In this document: positions 12,115 through 22,997 of the stretch, in pieces
How the letters are laid out: each line of letters starts with the position of its first letter
Position numbering within the stretch: the first letter of the stretch is position 1
Source: Setomelanomma holmii
Lineage: Eukaryota; Ascomycota; Dothideomycetes; Pleosporales; Phaeosphaeriaceae
Direction: 5' to 3'
Length of the DNA: 64,000 bases
Assembly (NCBI GenBank): GCA_010015745.1
Contig: ML978168.1
Location: 1 to 64,000 of the forward strand
The notes under the pieces: model-generated
Told to the model about the DNA's origin: nothing
The model's input: only the letters and a program-made list of their open reading frames with translations
Database searches by the model: none
Program-made: the position numbers and the translations under genes

Positions 12115-13985
12115 CTACTCATATTTCTTTGGAAGCTTGATAGGGCAGCCTGAGGTTGTCTTTTTAGCTGGTGGTGAGGGTGGTAGAGGGTCACTACTAC
12201 AACCACCTTTCGCAGGCTGCGCAACCTGCGTACGCTTTCGTGCACGCGTAGGCTTTTGTGAGGCTGCTCTCTTGCTTTTTTGGGATAATTGTAGAGATTT
12301 TTGAGCGGTTGCAGCCTCTCATTCCTCTTGTTTCTTGCGCTTAATTTCAGCTCCCTCTGCTGCCACTCTTTCCTTCTCCTTCTCCCGCACTACTTTGGCT
12401 GCCTCTCGCTCTGTACGGTTCTGTTCTGCCTGCTTCTTTTTGAACAAGGCAGCTTGAGCCTTAAGCTCTCTCATCTCTGCTTTTTGGAGTTTCTCTTGCT
12501 CCTCTTCCTGTTGTTTTACTCTTTCACGGAACTCAGATTCTCTGAGCTTCCTTGGAGACCAGAGGACTGCACCACCATGATACTCCTCATGCTGCTGAAA
12601 GTCAAGGACTCTGCCCTTCTTCTTGTGCTTCTTCTTGATCTTTAGAGCTTCTTGTAGCCTATCGTTCTCGCCTCTGAGAAGCTCATTTGACACTTGAAGG
12701 TGGTGGACATTCTGGGCAACTTTGTTGGCTATTCTCTCCTCCCCCTCTCTCATAGCCTGCCCAATAACGCTCTGAATCCTCTGCCAAGGAGCGTCAGCAA
12801 GAGGAGAGCTTTGAGACTCTTGCTCCTCTTGTTCTGGTGTCTTTGAGCGGAATCTTTTGAGTACAACCTCGCAATCCATAGGGAAGATCCCAGTAGCTTT
12901 GAAGGACTTCAGAATAAGCTTCTCTACATGCAGCTGCTCCACGCAGCCCAGAACAGTAGGAAGAAGTCGCCCTTAGTAATAGGAACAAGGCCTTGAGTCT
13001 TCAAAAGGTAGGTAGAGAGTTCCTTAGTGTAGGAAGCTGCCAGAGGCAAGAAACAGACTACATCAAGTGGCTGAAGCGTATGAGTACTGTGAGGTGGAAA
13101 GACGGCTACAAGTATCCTCTTGTTGATGCAGAGAGTCAGAAACTCATTGGTAACATGAGATCCATGGCCATCTACAATGAGGAGTCTCCACTTTCTCCCC
13201 AGCCCTGCCTTTCTCTTAGTGTAGCGGTCAAAAATCTGCTCAACCCAGGCTAATCCTACATCATTATACATCCATCCAGATGGTGTTGAAGTGACGAGAA
13301 CCTTGTGCTTTCCAGCCTCAATATCACCCACCCAATTGGAGCGGGTGGAGCAGTTTTGAGAGGCGTAAATGAGACCAGGAGGAAGAGTACTCCCGTTGGC
13401 GCAGACTCCAGCCAGGACAGTTATCCACTCACGTGAGCCATCTTGAAGGAGTTGAGTTACCTCTCTAGACTCCCACATCCTCTCCTGCTTTCCTATCACC
13501 CTGATAGCGAAGCCTTTCTCATCCATATTGTACGTGTGGGCAGGCTCAACGTCATACTCTTTAATCTTTTGATAGAGAAGATCAAAGTAGAGATTGTATT
13601 TTGCCTCAGAGTCAGCGTGGTGGCGTACAACGTCCATGCCCGTAGTCCAGCGTGAGATAAGATGGTTGTCATTTCTCTCAACAAAGCGCGTTACCCAGCC
13701 ATCTCCAACGTGCTCATGAGCTATCTCCTCTCCAAACTTTTGCGTCATCTCTCTTGTAGGTGGAAGGCCTTTCTTAGTAAGATCATTAATGTACTCTACA
13801 AGTTCTAACTCCTGTTGTGGGTGGAGCTTTTGTTTCTCGATTCTTCTAGCTGCTATAGACTTCTAGGTGCCCTTGCATCTTTGCATTAACGTAGTCCTTG
13901 GTACGTTGAGCTTTTTAGCGTAAGCCCGGTACGACAAATGTTCTCCTGGTTTCTGCAATTTGTATGCTGCAATCGCCTTATCCAT
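12115..13985 (-). pseudogene. Fot1/pogo transposase with two premature stops and one frameshift
   Basis: A DDE/DDD transposase of the CENP-B/pogo group that would cut and paste the surrounding element. From the start at 13985 the frame encodes a psq-type helix-turn-helix (YRAYAKKLNVPRTTLMQR), a CENP-B-type DNA-binding part (about 13750-13600), and the catalytic core with Asp in NMDEKGFAIR, Asp in LLIVDGHGSHVTNEF and Asp in HTLQPLDVV. A coiled-coil tail ends in IKLPKKYE. Three lesions are seen. An in-frame TAG lies at 13863-13865 after 40 codons, a frameshift near 12935 breaks the frame after LLFWAAW, and a TGA lies at 12319-12321 with 68 further in-frame codons to the natural end. TAG from CAG fits a C-to-T change. 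The protein is therefore not made in full. Confidence 0.92.
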
Positions 13986-14052
13986 AGCTGTTGTGGTAGT
14001 GGAGATATAACGCGTTGAAGTTGGTGTTATTATCGTGTTATGATGTTGGGGT

Positions 14053-14076
14053 GGGTCGCTTCGGTGATCGGCACTG
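14053..14076 (-). repeat. right terminal inverted repeat of the pogo element
   Basis: Partner of the left repeat, one mismatch in 24; followed by TA at 14077-14078. Confidence 0.95.
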
Positions 14077-14078
14077 TA

Positions 14079-14981
14079 TGTTCATAGGTAGCTAAGTGAG
14101 GTATTACATCGCTCCTCAAAACAACCTCAACCGTATCTTAAACAATGACTACACGACCCATAGAAAATTATTTCAATTCCCAGTCCCACATCACACACCA
14201 CTACGGCGCAGATGCCTATCCAGGTTTCGCCTGGCGAAAGCGTTCGCGCCGCGCGAACCGTCACGCCGGGATGAAACGCAGCTCCGCTTCAGCCACGATC
14301 TCCAACCTAAATCTAGGGGAGACTGTGGAGACGTGGTGTTCGACTTTAGCCTTCGGCTGCAAGTTAGTCGACTTTGGAAAAGCCGAGTCTGGCGCACATC
14401 GGCATCTTCTCGATCGGCACATGGACAATAGCATTGTTGTGAAATGATCTTGAAATTATGAGACCATGTGGCAGAAACCACATCGGAGAGACATATGCGT
14501 CGTTCATGTCCAGGATACGTATAGCGGAAACCACTGGCTATCACTCGAGCGTGGAGGGCGACAAAAGATTGGTATTGACGACCACTAGAGATCTTCGGAC
14601 TTTGCTCCGATCCTTGAGAGGATCCTTGCATCATCGATCTGCATACCAAGAAAACTCGGATGTCTTGAGAACGGATTTCGAAGACCAATCAGATCGGAAC
14701 CCGCCAGGTTTACGGACCGCAGCTCTTTGCCTATGCTAGCGGACAGAAATCTGCTTGAGCAGCGCGCCCATGCCCGTCGACTGGTCAGGACTCTCCGTTC
14801 ACTAATCAAAGTCCACTCCCCATCTTTGCCGAGCGACAGCATGGGATACCAGATGCGCGGTAAGCGATGTTACATTCTACCGGTATACTGGCTTGCAAAT
14901 ATGCTCGCCTCGCTTTCTCCAGCAGTCGTGGTGTTCGCTCAGCCGGAAGCTGTACTGTCGATCCAAATTTCCCTTCACCTT
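14079..14981. other. intergenic between pogo element and ACR3 gene
   Basis: About 0.9 kb with only short overlapping frames and no motif. It includes the 3' flank of the minus-strand arsenite exporter gene. Confidence 0.4.
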
Positions 14982-16256
14982 CTATGCCCACTGCCATTTC
15001 TTCCGGAACCACTTCAGAACATACACCAAGGCTACCAATACCGGGACTTCGACAAGAGGACCCACTGTACTAGCTAACGCCTGTCCGCTTCCCGCACCAT
15101 ACACCGCTACCACGACCGCGATCGCAAGCTCAAAGTTGTTACTCGCAGCGGTGAAGCTCTGCGTGCAGCTAAGTCGGTAGCTGAACCCCATCTTATAACA
15201 GAACCAGACCGTGCATGTGAAGATGACAAAGAAGTAGACAAGTAGCGGCGCACATACACGCAAGACGTCGGTAATCTGCCTGACCACATGTGCGCCCTGA
15301 CTGGCAAAGAGCACGATGATGGTGTATAAGAGTCCAATCAGCGAAAAAGGCGCAATGTAGCGGATGAAGCGTCGCTGATACCGCTGTTCGCCAAGCAAGC
15401 TTTTCAGAACAAGGCGAGTCAAGACCGCTGCGCCAAGTGGGATCCCTAGGAAGACACCAACACTTTGCGCCACACCTTCGTAGGATACTGATGTCTTATC
15501 TCCGTGGCTCACAATCTGGATGTAGAAGACCGCAAATGGCGCGAACAGGACAATCTGCAAGATGGAGTTGAATGCCACTAGGACCGCACAGTAGTCTCCG
15601 TCTCCACCAGCCAGATCTGTCCAGATGAGAACCATGGCAATGCAGCGCGCGATGCCGACGAAGATCAAACCCTCTCGCAGGTCCTGACGGTCCGGCAGGA
15701 AGGCCCACGCAAGACCGACCATGAAGAGTGGCGCGATGATCCAATTCAGCACGAAAGAGACGGCAATCTGGATCCAAAGGTCTTTTGAGCGCAGGAGGAG
15801 GTGCAGCGTTTCGTATCGAACTTTACAGAGAATTGGATACATCATGACGAGAAGACCGATTGCTAAGTCGGGGTGTTAGTGAAGCAGATATAGTGGCACT
15901 GCCAGACTTACCGATTGGAATGCTAACGCCAACGAACTCTCCCTTTTGTAATGCTGGACCAACAGAGTCTACTGTGTTGCCGAGGGCAATGCCAACACCC
16001 ATGGCGATGAGGATCCATATGACCAGAAAACGATCCAAGAAGGACAGTCCTTTCAACGGAGGCAGCTCTTTTGGCGCTTCTTCGCCTCCTAGAGACAGTC
16101 ATCAGCCTTCTCATCTTGACCATCATACAGTCTTCAAACGAGATGCTCACCTATTACAGACGTTTCGAGATCCCTTTCTCTTCCAAGCGTGACGTCATCG
16201 TCTCTTATTCTGCTCTCCTTCTCACTTGCTATCGCACCACGCTCAACAGTGTCCAT
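14982..16256 (-). CDS. ACR3-type arsenite efflux transporter
   Basis: Exports arsenite, As(OH)3, across the plasma membrane; a member of the BASS/ACR3 family. Three exons (16256-16151, 16088-15912, 15862-14982) with consistent phases give 388 residues, the usual fungal size. The protein has an acidic N-terminus, then LSFLDRFLVIWILIAMGVGI and GVSIPIAIGLLVMMYPILCKVRYE, which bridges the second intron and is diagnostic for the family. About ten membrane helices follow, including GIARCIAMVLIW with the conserved Cys (about residue 168). SCTQSFTAASNNFELAIAVV and the helix ending in LVEVPVLVALVYVL complete the transport core. No arsenate reductase or ArsR/ArsH-like gene lies next to it. A pogo element sits 0.9 kb downstream. 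The motif order leaves little doubt about the family; expression control is not visible. Confidence 0.95.
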
Positions 16257-17040
16257 CTTGAATGTTTCGAGATTCGATTTTTGGTTGCTATGCAATTAGC
16301 TTGCAGCTCGATAGGGACGAGTTTTATGGCAAAATGATGAGGATCTCTGGCCAATCAGTGCGAAGCAGTAGGTCACTACTGCCAAGACGCTTGGACCGTT
16401 GTACAGGAAAATGTAGGCGGCGAAGATCTGCGCATCGTCACCGTCATTCTATTACATTCTGGACACGAGCATTGCCTGGAGATGCGAAGGACGTTGTCGT
16501 ACCATAGCGACTGTTTGGTGCTTGCCATGGTCTTCTAATGACAAATCTGGAAGATGGAAGTCGGCACGCTTTTCGTTGCGATGACATATCGCTGTCGCAC
16601 ACAACGCATTCTGTGCAACCCTCGGCCGTAGGTCGAGTCACTTGAGGACGAGATCTGAAAAGATTATGCGCATGGTCTTATTGCTATGGACTGTGTACCG
16701 CAACGGAGCTCATCACGCCTCGACACCACTTGCTCCAGCCCCTCGAATCGCTTGATATCGATTCTTCAATTCTCTTCAGTCGATTAACCACGTCCTCACG
16801 GGATGCTTCCCGTATCACCGTCTGGCGTGTGGACCCATCAGCTTCCAATCCTCCTCATCTTTCAACGAGAGTTGTTCCTAGTCCTTGGCTGTTGCTTTGG
16901 CCGTCTCCAACGTCATCACCACTTGTCTTGCCCGAAGTTTTCTCAAGTCCTGGACCCTATTTTCTTCAATCTGACCTTGCTTCTATGCCTTCCTCCCTGC
17001 GCTAATCGGATCTCGTGTTTCACATCGAACGTTGAGGTAT
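16257..17040. other. intergenic upstream of ACR3 gene
   Basis: Probable ACR3 promoter side. Short frames only (for example 16730-17005 plus), none with recognisable features. Confidence 0.4.
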
Positions 17041-17394
17041 TCAGGAGTCGCTAAAGCAATGCACGCTGAACCTTCTCTTCCGTTGTGAGGTCATCTTCCA
17101 ACTCTCGATCGTCGCCTCTCTGCACAGTGGGCCGCCATCTTGCTCGCCGTCGAACAAGACGTATTCACCATTAACAACGCAATCGCATTTGCGATCTATT
17201 ACGGTGGTGTTGGTCAAGCTGTATGGCGATGTCGACAGGCATTGTTGACAGGAGGCTGGTGCAAACATGTGCGTGAGGAAGCTCGTGAGCATTTCGGAGA
17301 GTTGATGGCGATCGATGGAAGCTTTGTGTAGGGTGACGGACGAGCTTGAGTTGCGGCGTTGAGGTTGGGGTTGAGATTCGGTTCGGGCGAACAT
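17041..17394 (-). CDS. hypothetical 117-residue protein
   Basis: I do not recognise this protein. The start has a favourable context (cacaacaacATG) and the single frame is uninterrupted. The N-terminus is Gln/Pro/Ser-rich (TESQPQPQRRNSSSS). A middle part has two Cys pairs (CQQC and CDC) and a short segment NGEYVLFDGEQDGG, and the C-terminus is basic. There is no signal peptide or membrane helix. It could be a genuine lineage-specific gene or a chance frame. Confidence 0.35.
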   Translation of the reverse strand: MFARTESQPQPQRRNSSSSVTLHKASIDRHQLSEMLTSFLTHMFAPASCQQCLSTSPYSLTNTTVIDRKCDCVVNGEYVLFDGEQDGGPLCREATIESWKMTSQRKRRFSVHCFSDS

Positions 17395-18149
17395 GTTGTT
17401 GTGAGTATTGAAGTGGTGACTCTTCTCGACTAATTATGGCCGTAGGGAAAGATGTAGGATCGTTGAAGTGTTGTGGCGGCGAAAAATTGTACGAGATGCT
17501 AACACTCTTTACGTGGTGTGGTCTTTGTTGATTGTGGTTTGTGGCTTCCAGAAGTATATGCTGATGAACGACCAGCAGCAGGCTATCTTCTCCTTTCTAT
17601 AAGAGAGCCGCAGGGCAGTGGTGGTACGGGAAGCGCCCACAACATTGTGGGGTGATACACTACCAGCGTAACACCAGCAAGGCATTGAATCAACCACTCC
17701 ACACAGGTCAAGATCGCCATACTAGCATACGCATGCTCAATAAAGATGGGTCGACACATTGGAGACGCTGTACCAGGTGATTGCGGCAAGTCTGCATTGT
17801 GGGGAGACACATGGCGTGAGCATTCTCGGAACTGCCCGGTCTCGCCACGTACCCCTGCTCACCATCCCGGACTACCCCGACTATCGCCATTCTACGTGTG
17901 CCCTTACGAGAATGGAACGCACGTGTATTTTCGCGTCTCGTCAGTCTAGCCTCATGCTTATTGCCATTTTGCTGTCTCTCCACTACACCACCTGCCATGG
18001 CTGAATGTAGAATATACGACAGTATTAAACACACGACCTCGCTGTGAGGCTCAACATCTTCATCACCAAGCACAACAATATTACAACACATGCAAACGTA
18101 GTAGCACTACTACGACCACCACACCACACTCAACATCAACAATCAATCA
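17395..18149. other. intergenic between two small genes
   Basis: Divergent upstream region of 17394 (minus) and 18150 (plus). The part near 18050-18150 is CA/AAC-rich, as is common in fungal 5' leaders. No gene supported. Confidence 0.4.
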
Positions 18150-18616
18150 ATGGTCGTCTACGATCCATACACCGCGCAGCTAAACACTACCACAACCACA
18201 ATGCCATCCGAACCCCTCCACCCAACTACAACCGAAGAAGCAGCTTACGAGCGCGAAAAATCAGCCATCACATCTTACGAACAAGGCTGGGATCGCTGGG
18301 ACGGACCCATCTGGCCCGTAGGCACAGTCCAATGCCGCTTCCAAGAAGACCAGTATCAGAAGAAGGAATTTGCGCGCGAGGAGGCGGCGATAACGTCGTA
18401 TGAGCAGGGATGGGATAGATGGGATGGACCGCAGTGGCCGGTAGGCACAGTGCAGTGTCATATGCGTAAGTCTTAGCGCGCTCTGAATTGGATGTGGGAA
18501 TGGGAATGTGGCTAACGGATGAATTAGAGGAAGATGGATTTCATTCGGAGACGGAGTCGGATCGTTCGGTCCCGGCTGAGGATGAGGTGAAGAAGGAGAA
18601 GCGGGAGAAATCATAG
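18150..18616 (+). CDS. small acidic protein with two near-identical 24-residue repeats
   Basis: Unrecognised 134-residue protein in two exons (18150-18465 and 18528-18616). The intron has a GTAAGT donor, a CTAAC branch site and a TAG acceptor. It contains two copies, 41 residues apart, of a Trp-rich block beginning AITSYEQGWDRWDGP and continuing WPVGTVQC (18264-18335 and 18387-18458). Only one residue differs between copies (Ile against Gln). The C-terminus is charged (EDEVKKEKREKS). No signal peptide or membrane helix is visible. An internal ATG at 18201 (MPSEPL) is an alternative start. The protein-level conservation against many synonymous changes indicates selection on the repeat, so I take it as a real gene of unknown function, perhaps a binding repeat for a protein or nucleic acid partner. 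Confidence 0.75.
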
Positions 18617-19458
18617 AAGGTATTCGGGTCGGATATATTTGGGATACTATGAGGTCTATGCGATATAATGACGGCATGAATAGAGCTGGAAAGAGCTCAA
18701 GAAAGCATTTTGAATATACTGGTTAGGACGGAGTTTGGGCCTGGAATACTGGTCATACTACTGACTGATAATATCGTCTCCGCAATACAATCATTGCCTC
18801 ATCAGCTGCATTCGCCCTCGTTCGCTATTGTTCGTTCCAGGTGTTCGATAGCAGAGTATAATTAAGCCAGACATGAACGAATGTGGAGAACATCGAGGCT
18901 TCTAATTACGAATTGTACGGCGGTTCGGGACAGCAAACTTTCAGTGTGAATTTATTAACCAGCCTATACTTCTTTTGCAGTGCACACGCTTCAATTCTCG
19001 GTGGTATACTGATGCTCTAATTTGGTCTGCATGGCTTCGAACATAGATTGATGAACAAGTGAATTGCATTGTAGCAAGTGATCGTCGAAAGCCTCCTAGG
19101 GCAAGCAAACCATGTAACACCAGTGGGAACTAGCTCTTCCATGAGCCATCCACTTCCTAGACGCCTATCATTATCGAGGCAGCGATAAGCTGTACATATA
19201 GTTATATGTGCTCTCGTGGTCCCGAATACCGTAAAAGAAAAGAGTATCCATATTGAATTGAGGTCATCCACAAGTACGCTTGTCATGACGGCTGTCCAGC
19301 ATGCCAGCCGATCCAGCCTTTTGAATGCCGTCTCTGTATCGCCATAACGCCGTAGCAATGCTCGTGATGTCGTACGTACCAGGCGCGCCAGCTTAGCCAA
19401 TCTCGCACCTCTCACAATGCTAAGGTCGTGAAGCAATATCCAAAGCTGCGTAGAGCGT
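18617..19458. other. intergenic, convergent gene ends
   Basis: Contains the 3' ends of the repeat protein gene (plus) and the bHLH gene (minus). An open frame at 19017-19436 (minus, 139 codons) shows no motif; I do not call it. Confidence 0.4.
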
Positions 19459-20787
19459 TTACTGCTTGGCCTGATTGATTTTCAGGTCCATGACGTATTG
19501 CATCAAGCTGCAATCATCACACTTCACGAGCGCCTGTAGTGCCTTGATCCGTGCTCGCAGCAATTGGTTCTCATCGGCAAGTTGCTTCTTGTCCTTCTCT
19601 TGTTGCTTGATATAGGCCGTAGCTGAGGCGAGGATGACGGCTTTGCTAGGCTTGGACGGCGTCGGTAAGTCTTCGATGTCTGCACCATCGCAATTGGCTG
19701 CATTCTGCTGTAGAGACGGTACGACGCGCTTCAGGGACTCGAGTTGTGTGTTGAGTGACTCGCGGTACTTGCGCTCGACTTGATTGTGTGGTAGACGGCG
19801 GCGAGACTTTGACTTTTGTTCTTCGATGTTCTTCGGCGACTCCTTGGGAGGGGAGTCTTCTGACATTTCGCTCTTCACCCTTTGTCGACTCTCGGTAGGG
19901 CTTGCTGTGGTGTTGTTGCTCCGACTCTGACGGCCGGATGGCTCGTTCATCGAAGTCGCGCTTTCTGATCGCTTCTTGTTAGGGCGAGGTTGGATCTCCA
20001 CTATGCCGTCAGCGGCAGTGACTTCTTGAGGTTCGGCAAGCAAGTCGCTAATTATGGGAAGTGCGTCGTCGTCTGCGAACAAGAATGGTGCGCAACCACC
20101 ACCGCAAGTTGAAGGGTTGGGTGGAGGACCGTCTTGATCGTGGTTTGGGCAGAGAGGTGACGTCCAACAGGCGGACAGGATATCGGGGCTGTTCTTGTTC
20201 CGCTTGGACTGCGTCTTTGTTGTGGTCTGGCTTTTGTTGGGAGCTGGCTTGGTCGACGTGGTCGAGATGCCCTTGGGTCCGTCTGGGAAGGTGAGGTCTT
20301 CTACGAATCCGGTTTCCAAGTTGTTCGGGAACATGGACTCATAGGCAGGATTAGGCTGGGTATTGGCGCGCTGGACAGCTTGCCTTTGAGCAGTAGTCAT
20401 TTGGGGCAATAGGTTTATCTCCGCCAAAAGGGCCGCAGGATTCTGGGGCGATTGGCTAACGGCCGATGCAGGCTCAGGGGAGGACTCTGATGTTGATGCG
20501 CCACCACCAGCGGTGTTGCCAAATGGTTGGAGGACTTCGAGATCGCTCAGGAAGTACTCGTTCGATATGAAGACAGAGTTGTCAAAGTATGGATCGATTG
20601 ATGTACCGTTGAGGATAGAGTCAAAGTTGTTGACCTTTTCGGGCGTGGACCCTGAAGTGTTGGTCGTGATAGACTTGGGCATCTCAGATGTGGGAGTATC
20701 AGTTGGCAGTGTTGTGAGATCGGACCATTGATCGTTCGGTATGTCGAGAGACTCGTTATTGAGGAATGCATCCCAATTCAGCTCCAT
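19459..20787 (-). CDS. SREBP-type bHLH transcription factor
   Basis: A nuclear DNA-binding regulator expected to bind E-box/SRE-like sites as a dimer. One exon of 442 residues. The bHLH lies near residues 329-400: basic region RRRLPHNQVERKYRESLN, helix TQLESLKRVVPSL, a loop rich in acidic and Pro/Thr residues, then helix KPSKAVILASATAYIKQQEK, running into a leucine-zipper-like stretch (KKQLADENQLLRARIKALQAL). The Tyr in ERKYR, where most bHLH proteins have Arg, is the mark of the SREBP type. No membrane helices follow, so it is not a membrane-tethered SREBP like SrbA. The N-terminus is Ser/Thr/Pro-rich, as in activation domains. The frame stays open to an ATG at 21006 (515 residues), but I prefer MELNWDAF. 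The target genes cannot be told from sequence. Confidence 0.85.
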   Translation of the reverse strand: MELNWDAFLNNESLDIPNDQWSDLTTLPTDTPTSEMPKSITTNTSGSTPEKVNNFDSILNGTSIDPYFDNSVFISNEYFLSDLEVLQPFGNTAGGGASTSESSPEPASAVSQSPQNPAALLAEINLLPQMTTAQRQAVQRANTQPNPAYESMFPNNLETGFVEDLTFPDGPKGISTTSTKPAPNKSQTTTKTQSKRNKNSPDILSACWTSPLCPNHDQDGPPPNPSTCGGGCAPFLFADDDALPIISDLLAEPQEVTAADGIVEIQPRPNKKRSESATSMNEPSGRQSRSNNTTASPTESRQRVKSEMSEDSPPKESPKNIEEQKSKSRRRLPHNQVERKYRESLNTQLESLKRVVPSLQQNAANCDGADIEDLPTPSKPSKAVILASATAYIKQQEKDKKQLADENQLLRARIKALQALVKCDDCSLMQYVMDLKINQAKQ

Positions 20788-22435
20788 AATGACTGTCGGT
20801 CGGGTGGGTTGGTGCACGAAAGATCTCACGCGTTGATCAGGAGATACAACTTCAGACGACCTGCACACGTGCCCGGACCAGGCTTGAGCTGAGACTAAGC
20901 GCCGGATGCAGGAGACGGATAGCGAACTGGGGTCGAGGCTATAAGCTCGGTAGTCCTGCACTTCTGTGATGTTCTCAAGGTGCGTTGGAGTTCGCTCAAG
21001 TGTCAAGGGTAGTGTTGAAGACGGAAGTCAAGCTAAGTGATCGTGAAGACTTTGCGGATCTCGACTGAGGAGTCTTCGCTTATGAGGATGAATAAGGCAC
21101 ACAATCCGGCGGTAAGTGCAGGCACTCTTCAGCCTGGTACCGTGATTCTTGGGTGTCGGTTTCGAATGAGTTTGATCTTGCAACGGCTAGAGGCGTGAAC
21201 GTGCAGGTTCGGCGGTTGCAGGTGCAGAGAATATCTTGACACGCACGCTGAAAGGCTTTGTCGTTCCGGGTATCTCGGTGCAGTGCTGAAAGCTCGTTGT
21301 GCAGCGCCAGAGTTCCGGCCGGGCCCAAATTGACATCACACCACCAAAGGTGGCGTGACAATCTGGCTGGAGACCGCCATTGCTCTTTTCGGCTGCTGCG
21401 CATCGTGGCAGTGGGGCGCTGCGCCATTATCAACTCCGTGGACAAAGGGTCTCGTCTCTCATCGCCGATCATCTTGCCGTTGATGTATGCACTTTGTCGG
21501 CGTCGCATGGCAATGTACGCCGCCAATGTGCGAGAAACGTGAACTACGTTGAGGCGGGCTGCGGGTGTGCAAGCTCCCGCTAGCGGCTCCCGCCTGTCCA
21601 GCCAATAAGATCTTGGGCCCTCATCCTCATCGGCGATATCGAGGGTCGGGCATCCAAGCTGGGCTTCACATGAATTTTCCTATAGCAGCATGGAGAAGAA
21701 AAATACGAGACGCTCCTTTCGAATTCGTGTCGTTCAACTTTTCGTCTTCAATGACAACTAGCTGCACTTGATGAGGCTCTAGGTCGTGCCGTGTCGACAA
21801 GCAACCCTCAAAACTATGTACAGTGCAGACAGTCCGCGACGTTTTACCGACCTCGAACTCCGTCGTACACGAATTACTGAGGGAGCTAGATTCTGCTATA
21901 CAAGAAGGATATCGAACGGACGCAACGTGCTGAGAAGACTAGTTGTGACTGTCTGCTAACACTCGTCAGATGCATACTACCTTCTCCAGATCGATGCTCC
22001 ATCGTCCAGAAACCTACAGTACTTCCGCAGCATGAAGCCCATATCGGGCAGTGGCTCCTACATCTCGCTTTTGACTCCTAAGGCAGAGAGAAGTCTGTTC
22101 CTCACTTGTGCAATCAGAGGACACTCTGGCTGTACCCGATTGGGCAGGCGTCCTTGAATAGCAGACGTCGAAATATGTGGTATTACTCGCCAGCATGACC
22201 CTTCTTGAGGATCTAAGTGCAATTAAAAGTCAGCTGCAAACCGGGTGTGGCATTTCCGCTAGGCCGCTCCACGAGCTGATCGAGGATATTCGAAATCGTT
22301 TTTGATAGTGGTCGCGACATCGGATCCTTCGGCGAATCTCGCAAGCTGTTCGACGCTCATCGGCGCAGGGAGTATGGTAGCGACTTGATGACATGCTTCA
22401 TACTATGAAAGCAGCGGGAGTGGGCGGTGTGTTGA
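20788..22435. other. intergenic upstream of bHLH gene
   Basis: About 1.6 kb. The first few hundred bases are the probable 5' leader and promoter of the bHLH gene, and contain the upstream in-frame ATG. The remaining frames (21080-21526 minus, 21258-21583 plus) overlap each other and have no features. Confidence 0.4.
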
Positions 22436-22997
22436 TCAACTTTTTTTTGCGACTCGTTTTCCGGGTATGATCGTACCGTGACACAGCGGACAAAACTCGT
22501 TGAATCGAGCGAACCACTCGTCTAAGCAGCTGGCGTGGAAAGCATGCGAACATCTTAACCCGCGTACCCGCGCATCCTCTGCGAAGTTGTCGAGACATAT
22601 TGCGCTGCGCTTTTGTTAACCAAGATCCACCTTTGACTATGCCAATATGAGGAACACACCAGATAGGGTCAGTTGGAACTGAAGACTTCGAGCCTTCTTC
22701 CTTTTGTGATGCTAGCCAATCGTGAAAGTTCTGAGACTTGATGATCGTGTTAATCTCCACAAGACGCTGTTTCATGCGCTCTTTCTTGATGATGGTGAAG
22801 TTATCGCGGCCATGACCCAGTCTAGGCAAGACGAGGGCTCTAGAGCTTTGGTTAACGCAGCTATATGCTTACAAGTGGAGGACTCACGTCAGAATGAGGA
22901 GAAAAAGGACGATCACGAAGACTACAGGCACAATGACCGCAATGGCGACGGTGCCACCCTTGCCGGGGGTTATCGTCTCTGTCTCGTTGACCGCCAT
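22436..22997 (-). CDS. membrane-anchored RING-H2 E3 ubiquitin ligase (small)
   Basis: Predicted ubiquitin ligase with one N-terminal membrane helix. Three short exons (22997-22888, 22839-22660, 22604-22436) with consistent phases encode 152 residues. Introns are 48 and 55 nt with TTAAC branch sites. The order is a short lumenal N-terminus MAVNETETIT, a helix (TVAIAVIVPVVFVIVLFLL), a basic juxtamembrane part, and then a full RING-H2 finger. The finger has C-A-I-C, then C-S-H-A-F-H-A-S-C, then C-P-L-C, with DPICAICLDNF directly before and a short basic tail GTIIPGKRVAKKS after. All eight zinc ligands are present. The layout resembles ATL-type plant ligases and fungal vacuolar/ER RING proteins. 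Substrates are unknown. No single reading frame covers the finger and helix, so the gene shows only after splicing. Confidence 0.88.

Larger units (their letters stand above)
11966..14076 (-). mobile_element. complete but decayed Fot1/pogo-type transposon (2111 bp)
   Basis: The ends carry 24-bp terminal inverted repeats (11966-11989 and 14053-14076) differing at one position; they begin cagtgccgatc. Both are flanked by a TA target duplication (11964-11965 and 14077-14078), the hallmark of Tc1/mariner insertion. The single gene inside runs on the minus strand. Just inside the left repeat there is an extra segment of about 15 bp with a second copy of gaagcgaccc that is absent on the right. The good terminal repeats show a fairly recent or well-preserved insertion, while the transposase is dead, so any movement would need an enzyme in trans. 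Confidence 0.95.

Noticed and set aside
21080..21526. 148-codon minus-strand frame upstream of the bHLH gene
   Set aside because: Overlaps opposite-strand frames and lies in a probable promoter; no motif.
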